A stretch of 64,000 bases of DNA, taken from Chenopodium formosanum. Lineage: Eukaryota > Streptophyta > Magnoliopsida > Caryophyllales > Amaranthaceae. Below the pieces are notes generated by a model that ran no database searches, was not told the DNA's origin, and saw only the letters and a program-made list of their open reading frames with translations. The stretch is from contig CM044877.1 in assembly GCA_024500155.1 (NCBI GenBank), positions 81,762,501 through 81,826,500 of the forward strand. Reading direction: 5' to 3'. This document shows, piece after piece, positions 39,256 to 51,100 of this stretch; position 1 is the first letter of the stretch, and the number at the start of each line of letters is the position of its first letter. Position numbers and translations under genes: made by a program.

Positions 39256-40095
39256 CGAATTGACAGCTCTAATAGGCAAGAATCGATCCATGATCTCTTC
39301 CAATCCAGATTGAAACTTTAACCACTTAATATATCCCTCACTCTCAATTACAAATTATTACTCCGTATCAAGCATATTCAAATATCAATATTGGTTTTAC
39401 AGTGTCAATTGTAGGTCACGTGTATATTATACTCGTATATGTCATGGTGTTTGTATGTACATTGTAATTGATTGTTTCATTAGTACAATGTTGTACAACC
39501 ATTAAGGTGGCTAAGGGCCTATTCTCATGTTATTTTCAGTTCAATTCAGTTTATTTTCTAATTTCCTTCTCTAATAAAATATCCAATTCAATTCAACTCA
39601 TCTTAGCTCCAATCTCTAAAAGATTAGTCAAATTATTAATACACTATTTGTATATTAAATTATTAGACGGTCATAAATTCAACTCTAATATCAATACATT
39701 CTCTTTCAATTCATTAAAAAGTCAAAATGTTGCAAATCTCATCTTAGAATAGAAATAACAGAGAGATTATTTATGGTGAACACATATGAATGTCACCCCT
39801 AGTATGCTAGTACCTATCTTTCCCCACCGAACAGACATTTACAGACGACAGTTGATGAAACACTGTTTGCTGAGTTTGAAGTTGCATGATATGATATGAT
39901 GTTTTTTCATATCTAAATCAGCTCACTCGTCAGCAGTATAAAACCACTGAGTTTTTGCTTGATTTCTAACCTTATCTGCCTCATTACAAGAATCATGAAT
40001 CAATCCATTAAAATTAAGCATACTTTATAATTTTCTAGGGCTTCTATTGATAAGTTATTGTTGGCCGTCAGCTTCAAGAAAAGAGAAGCAATTCA

Positions 40096-43000
40096 ATGGG
40101 TCGTTCTCGTGTTTTTCATTCTGATGAAGACCCAACTCAAAGGTCTATTCTTTCCCTTTTTGTTCAATTATTTTCTGTCAAATTTCTGTCTTATCCTTTC
40201 TTTATTTGATTCAAAGTTGTGATCTTTGATTAATTAAAGCTGTTTAGTTAATTTCTAATTGTTCTGCCAAAATTTGTTAATTTGTTGAGTTATATTATGT
40301 TGCTTGATTAGTTGTTTTGGTTTTTTTATTTTGTCTTCATTAAGATTATTGAATATGGCTATAGATGATCAATTAGTAAAGTTAATATTTTGATTGAGAA
40401 CTGAGAATCATCATCTTGCTCGATTATTTTGTGCTGGGTTGTGGTGAAGTAAATGGCTCTTGTTAGTGGAGTTTATAAGCTTTTTATTTACAAGTTCATG
40501 TTCTTCTGCCTTTCATAGTTAACATTACCAAAGAAATTACTTTGTAGGTTGCAATTAACTGATACTGCTGCTTACTGCTAAGTATTCCTTTATATCAAGG
40601 GTTTGCTGTTCTTTATTGATCCACTGATCCTTAAATGAAAGAAATTATTCCTTTGCCTTTTTTTAATTTGCATAATGTGATCAAATGACTGTAAATAGGG
40701 GAGTGTAGATGTTATGGTTTCTATATTTGCAGGTAAACTGACTTTTGTATACTTGGTTGGCTTGGAAATTTGTAAAACTCATCTGTAGTTTCTTTGCAGG
40801 TCAAGAAGGAAAAAGAATGTCTCTAGTGGAGAAAGTATAGAATCTGCTCTTGGAGGTATTTACTTTTGCCCCAAGACAGCTTATTAAACAGGTTTAGCCT
40901 GAAATATGTGAGCACTTGAAAAGAGAACATTGCTTACGAAGTTAAATTCTACTTACAACTTACAGTAGCGACAAAATGGTTTATATGGTAACATTCAGGA
41001 TTATAGTTATTACAGATATTAAAGCATATTCATAGGCTTACTTGAAAGTGAATAAGACATAAGTATCTGTATTATATGGCCAATCATTCTCAGATGGTAA
41101 GACCCGACTTTGTATAGGAAATTACAATAATGGGTAAGATGGGATACGTGTAATAGGAATGTAATTTCCTTGATATTACCTACACTACATTATTTAGCTA
41201 TGCGATGTTGGCTTATTCACTTGGCTTGTTTATTAGTTGCTAAATTTTACGGACTCTTTTAGTACATCAGTAGCATTGATTGTTAGTATAAATGTTCGGT
41301 AAAACATGTTAGATATTAGCCATTAATAATGTTAATATACAAAATAGCCAACTTTTGCACAAAACAGTTGTTTAAGCTGACTAGCCTTTTCCTTTCAGGC
41401 CAAAAAATTGGCTATTGAAATAATTGAAATACTGAACATATTTCTTTGGTTGTTTATCCACACTTAAAGCTACCCACAAAGATGGCAACAAGCTATTTGC
41501 CAAAATTTCCATATTCTATATCTTATAACATTTTAACATACATAATTAAGCTGTTGGTTTATTTTCTGGCGAGTCAGGGCAAGGGACAGGTGATGGAAAG
41601 AAGGCTTTATACCATTGCAACTACTGCAATAAAGATATTACCGGTCGAATTCGTATCAAATGTGCAATGTGTCCCGATTTCGACTTGTGCATAGAGTGCT
41701 TCTCTGTCGGAGTTGAAATGACTCCTCACAAAAGTAATCATCCTTACAGAGTTATGGTCAGTAATTCTTCATTCTGTATATGTGTTGGTACTCTAAAGTT
41801 CCATCTTTTCGTTCCTTAAGTATGTTAATTAATATGAATATTGGTGATTGTTGCTTGAGCATAAGTTCTTATATTGAGGCTGCTGGTGACTTGTGATTCA
41901 TATCTTCATGACAGGATAGTTTATCCTTCCCGTTGATTTCTCCTGATTGGAATGCAGATGAAGAGATACTACTCTTGGAGGTGTTGAATTCTTTCAAGCC
42001 TTTCTAGTTGAGTTGCATAGTCTTTAGTGTTGTTTTTAATCATTGCTAAGGATGGAGGGATTACCATGTGTGTGATTGCATCCTCTTACTTTTGAATATT
42101 TTGCTCAAAGGGGCTTGAAATGTACGGTCTTGGAAACTGGGCTGAGGTTGCGGAGCATGTGGGCACAAAGAACAAAGAGCAGTGCATTAACCACTACAGA
42201 AGTGTGTACCTGAATTCACCATTTTTCCCTCTCCCGGTAAGGAGTAACGATATGGATCAAATTCAGTTTATTTATCTCCACTTTTCTTGTTTTACCCCCC
42301 TGTAAAATTAAAATAGTCACGTTTTACTTGTAGGACATGTCTCATGTTGTTGGTAAAAACCGGAACGACCTTCTTGCTATGGCAAAGGAAAACGATGAAG
42401 ATAGAAAAGGTTTGGGTTATTATTCATGAATAAATTTAATTTATATATGTATGCCTGCCTATTTGGTTATATGATATATCTCACTTATGAGCTTTTGCTG
42501 GCATTTTATTTCATCTATATCAAAAGATTAGCATCAAATTGATGACTTCCTCAAGTTCAAGTATCAAGGAGATTATTATTCACTAATTCCTGCTAAAAAT
42601 TAATTTTCTAATGTTAAGGTAAAACTTTGTCACATCGCTTGACATGAGCCACAATGATTAAGTGTAGTACTAGGATGGGTGACCACTTGGGATGTCCTCA
42701 TGTTGTTTCATGTAACCGACCCTACTTATGGGATTAAGGCATTCAAGCAGAAAAAGGTCTAGAAAGAAAGTTTATGGGCTATTGCCTTTATAGGAATCAA
42801 GATCAGGTCATATGACAAGGATATTACAGCTTCCCCAGAACTTGTGATTGATTGCCAGTAGTAAGACAACTTTTCACTGTGATCATGAGGACTTGGACGG
42901 GTGATTTCTTTTCTGTGCTTGAATTTTGAGTCAGACATGCCAATTGCTGCGTGATTTTGATTTATATAAGAAGTATATTAAAGATAAAAGATGGGCAAAA

Positions 43001-46000
43001 TGGTGTTGATCTCTGCTGAAATTGTGTGCATATGATTCTTGCAGGTTCAACTCTATTTGGTGATCATATTGTGAAAACAGAGCCTACATTTTCTCCTTCC
43101 AGAGTCAAGTATGCATATTACTCCTCATATTGTATAATGCAGGCCTGTTACCAGGACTCTTATGCCATACCTTTCAAATATATTTGACAGAGTTGATGAA
43201 TTGCCAAAAGGAGGTCCACCGAGCCGCTTATTATCCGTGCAAAATGCAGGTAAAGCAATTCTTTCTTACAATGTGATCTGAAAGACAAAAATAAATATGA
43301 TATTTATTGATGAGAGTTGTGCCAATTGTCAAACCTACATCGTAATTGACTTGAGTAAAAATCTTAGGTAGGTCACCTATTGCTTTTATTTTTTCTTGTG
43401 CCAATTACTTTAAGAAGAGCTCTCTTATATTTAATTCTCTTTACCTCTTAAATACTAGAAAGTGGTATCGTAAGAAGCATGGAATTATAGGTAAGATGAC
43501 CTAGTATAGAGATTCATATGCATGTCCAAAACTCTAGATGATTTTGCTAAGGCCTTTTAAGATCCCAACTGTTCAGATTGTACTTTCTCACATGTAACAT
43601 TATCTGAATCATTTCCATTTCTGCAGCTGAGTAAGTCATTTTCTTAATCATGTGTTTCACAAATTTTGCCTTCAAAACACAGATTCTCATGTAAATCCTA
43701 TTGGAAAGAAACCTCCAAAGGAGGAAGATTCCTCCTTGGTGAGTTTAAGCGGGTTCAGCCTTAAACGCCATGAATTTGATCCGGAATATGACATCGATGC
43801 TGAGCAGCTTCTTGCAGAGATGGAATTCAAGGATGCTGATACTGAAGATGAGCGTGAATTGAAGTTGCGAGTGCTGCGCATTTACTCAAAAAAGTAAGTG
43901 ATTCACTTCATCATCATTTTACATTACTCTATTGTTCTGGAAATTTTTATTAAACTCATGGAAATATTTGTATGTTCACCAATTATACAATTGTACTTCG
44001 TTTATAGTAAGAAGTTGGTATAACTTCAAATTTCAAAAGGAAAACATCTTTATATGTACAGATTTATTCCATTCTTGTCTATCAATCAAAAATAGCTCAT
44101 CCATACATAAATGCAGTACATTTTATTGGATATTAATGAGTTTGATATATTACTCAATGTAAAATGAGTATAAAACTATAAATATACGAGGGCTATATAT
44201 GAGGGCTTAATTTATTAGGAGGGAAATATATACCACAATGCATATAGGAGAGGCATTGAAAGAGAACATAGGCTTTTCTAAAATTACCATCTTCAATGGA
44301 AGTTTAACTATAACCTTTTGCTTGACTAACAAATGAAAGTGCAATACTTAACTAGAAAATGTAGTTGTTAGCCTGTTTATGACTAGATCCAACGATGAGT
44401 CGATGACACTCAGACCAATAGGTCACACTGTATCAATAGAGCTTGTTGTCCGATCAAGCTACATCATGTACCAACTACTTTAACAAACATCTCAAGGTTT
44501 TTTTACCGTAGCTACCTAATTTTATCTGCCCTCAATCTTATTGTATCCTTAATTGTATAAGCATCAATATCTGTTGTTGCCTCTCTTTCCTTCTGATCTT
44601 GTGTATTGGAAGTGTCAGACAATCAGACCTAGATCAGTTAATGTAGGTTTCTGTGAGCAAATTCTTAGAGTCTGGAATACTGGATTATATCATTGTAAGC
44701 AACTGTGAAGAAAATTGGAATAAATAATTGGATAGTGACAAAAAAAAAGTGTTAGGGAAAAGAGAGAGAAGGGAAATGTAAGTGTATATATACCCATTGA
44801 TAGGCTTTGTAATGGTCTAAAACCAACTTTTATGACAGCAGGGGACGCCCCTCACATTCACATTAATTATGGGAAAAATTCCCAAAATTTGTCTGAATGC
44901 ATGAATTATAGCCTCCAATGATTTTTTTTTTCTTCACTTTTTCGGGCTCAAATTGAAAAGAGGACAAGGTTCTTCGTATGAACCCTAAGAGACCCTGGGA
45001 GGGCATTTGAATGGTAGGAAGTTAGGTACCATCCACTTTGCCTCTTAGCTTTAATATAGCCAATTACATACACGCCTTATCTCATTAACTCAAGGACATA
45101 TGGGCCTTTATGTGACCAATTAGTGGCCTTTATGATTTCAAACCAACTTTTATGACCTCGGGGGGGTATCCTTCATATTTACTTTAATTTTGGAAAAATT
45201 CCCAAAATTGGTCCGAAAGTGTGAATTAGCCTTCAATTCTGGTCATTTTTCCACTTTTTTGGGCTACAAAAGAAAAGGGGACAAGGTGCTTCCCATGGAC
45301 CCTATGGGACGTCACATTTAGATGGTTGGAACCTTCTACTTTGCCTGTAACTTTAGCCAGTTATGTACACGCCTCCTTTCATCAACTGAATGACACTAAG
45401 GGCATTTATGTGACCAATTAATGGCCATATATGGTTCCAAACAACACTATATATTTCCCTATCATCACTTGAGTTTTCGACTCCGGATCCTAAAATCTCT
45501 GAAAATGGTTCAATTTCATGTATTATAGCCTCCAAATTTAGTCATTGGAGAACATTTTCGGACCTGTCAAGGTTAGGATCGAGGTGCTTCTCGGGGTTCC
45601 CAAAAGGGTCCTGGGAGGCCTACTAGGTGCTAGGAACTATTTCATTCATGCCTTGGCCCAATAAATATTTTTGGGACACCACAAATCTAAGAGGGTGAAG
45701 TTCATCTTGAGACAAAGGGCCTAACTTATATATTCATTTTATGGTACCTGAAATTGATACTCAGAGTTAGACCATCTTATAGTCATATTGCACTGGCACC
45801 AATTAACACTTTTCAATTTTGATAACTTGCTTTAGCCCCTATCAAAACTCTTCAGACTATCAATTTGTATTTAATTTATTTTCGCTTTGGTTTGAAAGGC
45901 AGAGAGGATAAAAAGGTTATTAATTCTGTTTGCACAGGCTTGATGAGAGAAACAGAAGAAAGGATTTCATTTTTGAGAGAAATTTGCTTTATCCCAGTCC

Positions 46001-47300
46001 TTTTGAGAAAGATTTGTCTCCTGAAGAGAAGGCAATATGCCGCCGATATGATCCATTCATGCGGTTCCATTCTAAGGAAGAGCACGAAGATATGCTACAG
46101 GCTGTCATTGCAGAACACCGCACTCACAAGCGAATTTTGGAACTTGAGGTAAAGTAAAGCTCAATCAGCTACATGTATAACAAGTCAAATCGAGTTTGAG
46201 CAATCTAGATTCACCCATCTCTTCAATATTGAGGTAATGCTTGGTTTGGACTTTGTTGAGTGGACTTAAGTTTACAAAGCCTTGGGATCCTGAAACCTCA
46301 GGCTTGCTTGTAAACACCAAAGACTTAACAAGTTTAACAGATTTTTGCGTTTCTTTTATTGTTAGTTACTTATATACATTAATTGAGACTGCTTTATGTA
46401 AAACAAAAACTGATTTTCTATTCCCTACCTGGAAAATATGATTGTGATGACTACTAATAAGTCTTAGAACAAGGAATTTCAAATTATCTTCTCTTTTTAG
46501 TTCTTCTCAGATGAGCCACTAGGATAAATTTCATCCCTAGAGATTGTTTCTACTTTCTGGTTTTACCCTTGTTTTGTAATGCAACAATGATCTGGTTTTT
46601 GGCAGTAACAAGCCTTTTTTATTATTATTAATTATTCAATATATTACGGAGTATAAACCAAAGCCAAATAGGGTCTTCGTCCCTTGCTAAAAACAATGAC
46701 TCTTTATCAGTAGCTATTGTGAAGTGATTACGTTGATTCCTTTGATGAATGTAGGAAGCTCGAGCTGTTGGTTGTCGTACATCTGCCGAGGCAGATAAGT
46801 ATTTTGAGCTTAAGAGAAAAAGAGAAGCTGAAGAAAGTTCCCGTAGAGCAAAAGAGAGTGCTCAACTTGGTCCAGCCAGTCAGTTAGGACAAAATGCTGC
46901 TATGACCTCTGAAACTGTGAAGGATCCAGGTTCGCTAATACATGAGTTAGATATAGGAAGATATCCGGGTGAAGAATTGCTTTCTGAAGCTGTAAGTTTA
47001 TTTTCTAGCTTATACCACCACCACCCAACTTTTACGAGTACTCATAAATCATAATCTCTTTATATACTCCAGAAAGTCTCACTTCTTAATTTTTGAAAAC
47101 CTTGCCAGGAAAAGCAGCTCTGCCATGAGACCAAGATATCCCCGCATCAGTATCTGAAGATGCAGGAGACCATATCTGTTAAAATCTTCAGCGGCAATGT
47201 AACTAGTAATGTGGATGCACACTGCCTGTTTGATATTGAACCAGGCAAAATCGACCGTATATATGATATGCTAATAAGAAAGGGTGTTGCTCCGCCATAA
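40096..47300 (+). CDS. ADA2: Transcriptional adaptor ADA2 (ADA2b-like)
   Basis: Twelve exons in continuous phase encode 507 residues: 40096-40142, 40800-40855, 41578-41756, 41915-41980, 42111-42236, 42334-42409, 43045-43108, 43191-43249, 43683-43893, 45938-46148, 46755-46991 and 47109-47300. ADA2 binds the histone acetyltransferase GCN5 in the nuclear SAGA-type complex and promotes histone H3 acetylation. Visible domains are a ZZ zinc finger (Cys48, Cys51, Cys63, Cys66, Cys72, Cys75, His85, His89), a SANT/Myb domain at about 103-155 (LEMYGLGNWAEVAEHVG), the ADA2 central region (EFDPEYDIDAEQLLAEMEF, RNLLYPSPFEKDLS) and a C-terminal SWIRM domain at about 425-507 (IDRIYDMLIRKGVAPP). The SANT and C-terminal segments resemble ADA2b more than ADA2a. 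Intron 6 holds a 5S-rRNA-derived fragment and intron 9 holds satellite-family monomers. Confidence 0.95.
42630..42750 (+). repeat. 5S rRNA-derived, SINE-like fragment in ADA2 intron 6
   Basis: GTACTAGGATGGGTGACCAC followed by TTGGGATGTCCTCATGTTG (about 42667-42705) matches the 3' half of plant 5S rRNA, including the internal promoter region, with a few changes. It runs into CCGACCCTACTTATGGGATT and AAGGC, which resembles the conserved 3' end of Au-type plant SINEs. The 5' half of 5S is decayed or missing. A Cassandra-type TRIM LTR is the alternative. Confidence 0.65.
44800..45690 (+). repeat. Satellite-family monomers in ADA2 intron 9
   Basis: AACCAACTTTTATGAC near 44822 and 45141, and GGTTCCAAACAACACTATAT near 45433, mark about 2.7 diverged monomers with a ~305-320 bp period. 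TATCCACTTTGCC-like and CAATTTCATGTATTATAGCC words tie them to the forward submonomers of the ACD11 intron array. The right flank resembles the flank of that array. Confidence 0.75.
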
Positions 47301-48111
47301 GAAGAGATCATAGTTTTACCATCACCACAGGTTGTTTGTAATTGTTACAAGAAGGATTCCATCCACATAAACGCAATAGGGTACAAAACTTAGCTTTTTT
47401 AGACCACAGGATATGTCACCATGATAAATCAGCTTTACAGTTATCTTGCGTTCCCCTTAACACACCCCCTCCTTTCAAAGCTTCGATCTTCCCTGTTATA
47501 TTATATGTCTTATCTTGTTTACCAATAATGTAATCATATAATAATCTCTCTTTACTTTTTCTGTTTGTTTGTTTTGTGATGATTCAGAATAATCAAATTA
47601 GATGACCAAATAAAGCCTTTATATTTTACTATTTTAGGTTGTCCAGAATAAATTGTCATATTTCCCAATTTAGCAGTACTTATAAGTGAAAAAGATATTG
47701 ACAGTAACAAAATTTAAAACATATTGACTTGAGTATAACATAATGCAGAAAAAGACACATACTTGCAAATGTTGCAACTTGATATTAATACCCCTTCCGA
47801 GAGTTTAAATACTCCTAAATTAAATAACAAGACTGGAGACTTGTTTCAAGCTACAATAGTACTTACCTTTTCACTATTGACAAGCATAAATAAAAAGCTG
47901 TATTTCTTTCTGCAGTGAGCTCTTCAACGTTTGAACTCAGACCCCCTCAAATAGATATGTCCAGCTTCTCTATACACCACCCCAAAATTCCACAACTAAA
48001 AAAATTCCGGCTAACTCTCCAGCATTGCTGATTCCTTCCTCAGTTGCTTTCTTTCTTCTGTCTATGCTATTTACAAAATATGCTACTTACATTCACATTA
48101 CAAAAATTGCA
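47301..48111. other. Convergent 3' region between ADA2 and the BAH-Agenet gene
   Basis: About 0.8 kb with no further coding signal. It probably holds only the two 3' UTRs. Confidence 0.5.
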
Positions 48112-51100
48112 TCACCTCACGCTGGCTTCCACAAATTTTTCCTGTGTATATTGCTGCCTGCAAAATTCAAAATCCTTTTCGGCACTCAGCCTATCACCTT
48201 TAGCCACTACTCCAACATCATAGTCAACATGATCTTCCTTTAGTTGCTCATCAACCTCAGCATCAGAATTATCCTTTTTGTTTGATGGACTTCTGCATGT
48301 TGTATTGTCTGCAACATCTGCAAGTACAGGCTTCTGCATGTTCACAACAGGTGCATCTTGCCCTTCTTCGACTTCCACAACTTCTGAAATAGGAGGCATG
48401 GCATAATCAAGCAAGCGTGAATTTGACTTGGCCGAGATAGAGGAAAGAATGTCAGGGCATGTCTTTGCAGTAACCCATGAACCATTAACCCAATCTTTGG
48501 CGGTTCTTATAAGTGATTTTTCTGTGGTCACATATCTGTCTTCACCTGATTACAAGAAAGCACCAATCAAATCATAATTGATAGTCCAGCTTTGTAGATA
48601 GTTAGATGCCAGGTATACTGAAGAAAATGAAACCCCTTCCCAAATGCCAACTTAAAACTAGGTTATAAACAAGGCTACTTTAATTTAGAAACTGAAATTT
48701 TGAGCATGAAAATTCCATAGCCCAAATAATATATACATATGATAAAATTCCATAGCCCAAATAATATATACATATATATATTTCACTCAATTTCAGTGCC
48801 TAGTAATAGAAATGAGCCACTAAAATTGCAAGTTTCAAAACATAAATCTCGCACCAAAGTTCAGAGTTACAAAAATATATATATTTGCAGATAAAAGCAA
48901 TCTATCGTACTCAAATTTCCAAGTCCTAGCCAAGATCAAAAGGAGTGAATGATGGGGAGCGAGTGAGTGACTATGAAAAAATTAACTGGTGAGAATGCAG
49001 GAAAAACTAAGAAGCGTCTTAGAACAACAGTGTCATAAAGTGTGAGGGAAAGTGGTGAAGAATTGTGAATTCCATTAGTTATTCCATTCTGCTATGTGTT
49101 GTATGGTTTGGGCCGCTTGAGCCATTTTCATACCTGGACGGCTTCTCAACAATATCTTACATAATGACTTCGCCAGAAGCTTCATGAAGTAGTGCATACA
49201 TCAATTATAGACTGACTCTGCAGGGTTTGCTATAGCTCACCCTCAATCTTTACAATGCCAATATAAGTTAACAAAATGATGCAGTCTTATACTCTTCTCT
49301 TACATAACCCCCTTACTCAAATGGTAGGCCACTACAATGTTTAGTGAATGTTTAATCCTCATATTGATCTATTATGAACAAGATTTGTTTTAGGGAACTA
49401 AAAAAGTAAAAAGTAACTTTCTCTTTTTAGTTCATAAGACTTATAAGAGTACCAGATAGCTCCATTTAATCTTCGAAGGACACGAGACCCTCATTTTGTC
49501 AAATAATCTAAGAATTACATAATGATCACCTTTTAACTTGCTAGATATCATGTTGACTTGCATAGGAAACCCCTACATTCACGCATCAGAATAGCACATG
49601 TTTCTAGTAAGATGTCAAATACATAAACCTAGTCTGCAATCAAATTCGGTGCATTGACTCAATTTGAGGCCAGAGACAGGCTAGACTAAGTGAGACCAAT
49701 CTTATCTTAAAACAGGGTTTTTGATACACAGCAAAATCTGCAGATATTCAACTCCTTGTATGGATTAAGAGCACATCACCAATTTGGTGGTATTGTCAAC
49801 TTCACACAATTCATTCTCCTATAAATTGTTCTAATGATTGCAAGATCTTTTGATCAAAGCTCATATATGAGTGTTGGGTTTAAGGAAGACATTTAAGTGA
49901 TTGCTCCTGATGTCTCTTGGTTCTAGTGGGCAGTGATTAGAGCAGGGACAGATGTTTACATAGGTTAGTGTCAATGACAATTACATAACAGGAGCACATA
50001 GTTTTTGTTATAAATATAGAGTTTATCTAGGAGGGAGGGTAAAGTGCCAGATAGGAGGCAGGAAACCACATATTGAAGGCTACAGGAATAGAGCGTACCA
50101 GGCAGGTAAATTTGAAGGTGGTCAGTCCCACATACATTTGCAGCGATGATGACCCCTTCCCACCAGCCATCATGCCACCAAATTTCTACTGCTGTTCCCA
50201 CCTCAATTATGCAGTCATCAGGGTCCTTAGGTGGACGTGGACGAGTTGTGAGACGGCCAGAGCATCTCAGACCCATTTTATCAGGAGCTGCCACTCTATA
50301 TGAAGCAACCCACTCCTGGCACACACATCACAAGTTATTCTCAGTATCCCGTCTTTATAAAATCCAGAGGTATTTCATCAAATTAAAAGAAAAAAAAAGA
50401 GGGGGTGCAGGGGTGGGGTTACATATGTTTAAAGCAATAACTAGCGAACATGCAGGGACCAAGATAAGACCATGTAAAACACGTGATATTCTACAAGAAA
50501 CTCTTCTTCAGGAAACATTATGCAACAAACTTGGGTATCATTCTTGAATTTTCTTGTTATTTGTCAAATTCATTTCAGAAAGTATTGACTTTTATACACA
50601 CAAACATCTAGCACATCTATATACAATTTTTGTTGTTTCTAATTATGCACTCTTGCAGTAGATTAACCACCACAAGGGACCTATTATTTTTTGAGGGGGA
50701 TGGGGTTAAAGCAACTATATGTTTAGCTATTGGATTGACGAATATTAATTTGTAAATGTCCTTTCAGGGCAAATTTAGTCCCCATTAAAAGGTATTATAT
50801 GAATGCATTAAGTTTATATATTACCTGCAATTTCCCAAAATCTTCAGGATCCTCCAGATCATCATACTGAACTTTGATGTGCTTCCTGGAGATCTCTAAG
50901 ACCTTGCATTTGAACCAACATCCTCGGATACCACTATCCTGAGAAAGTAGCTCTATCTCATCATTGATTCCAAATGAAGCTGAAACCTCATCATGATGAC
51001 TTTCTACAAAATCTCCATGCTTCACTGTTTTCCCAGCAAACTTTATCTTCAGCTTTGAAAATGATGGCACAACTTTTGTTTTTTGACTCCCTGTTGCTGA

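Larger units (their letters stand above)
35259..39271 (+). mobile_element. Complete satellite-carrying TIR element, hAT-like, 4.0 kb
   Basis: Left end TAGAGCTGTTAA is matched by TTGACAGCTCTA at the right. ATAGGCA occurs at 35250-35256 and 39272-39278, a probable target duplication, though offset by 2 bp from the left TIR. The order is TIR, ACCCGACC-type repeats, unique core, satellite array (35975-38079), then a second copy of the repeats and core, more ACCCGACC repeats, and TIR. No transposase is seen, so it must depend on another element if mobile. Confidence 0.72.
34903..40095. promoter_or_regulatory. Bidirectional upstream region split by a 4-kb transposon
   Basis: The coiled-coil gene (minus) and ADA2 (plus) diverge from this interval. 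About 1.2 kb would remain without the transposon at 35259-39271. A TATA-like TATAAAA occurs at 39937-39943, about 150 bp before the ADA2 ATG. An 'actgaattgaactgaa'-type MITE in reverse orientation lies near 39505-39620. Confidence 0.45.
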
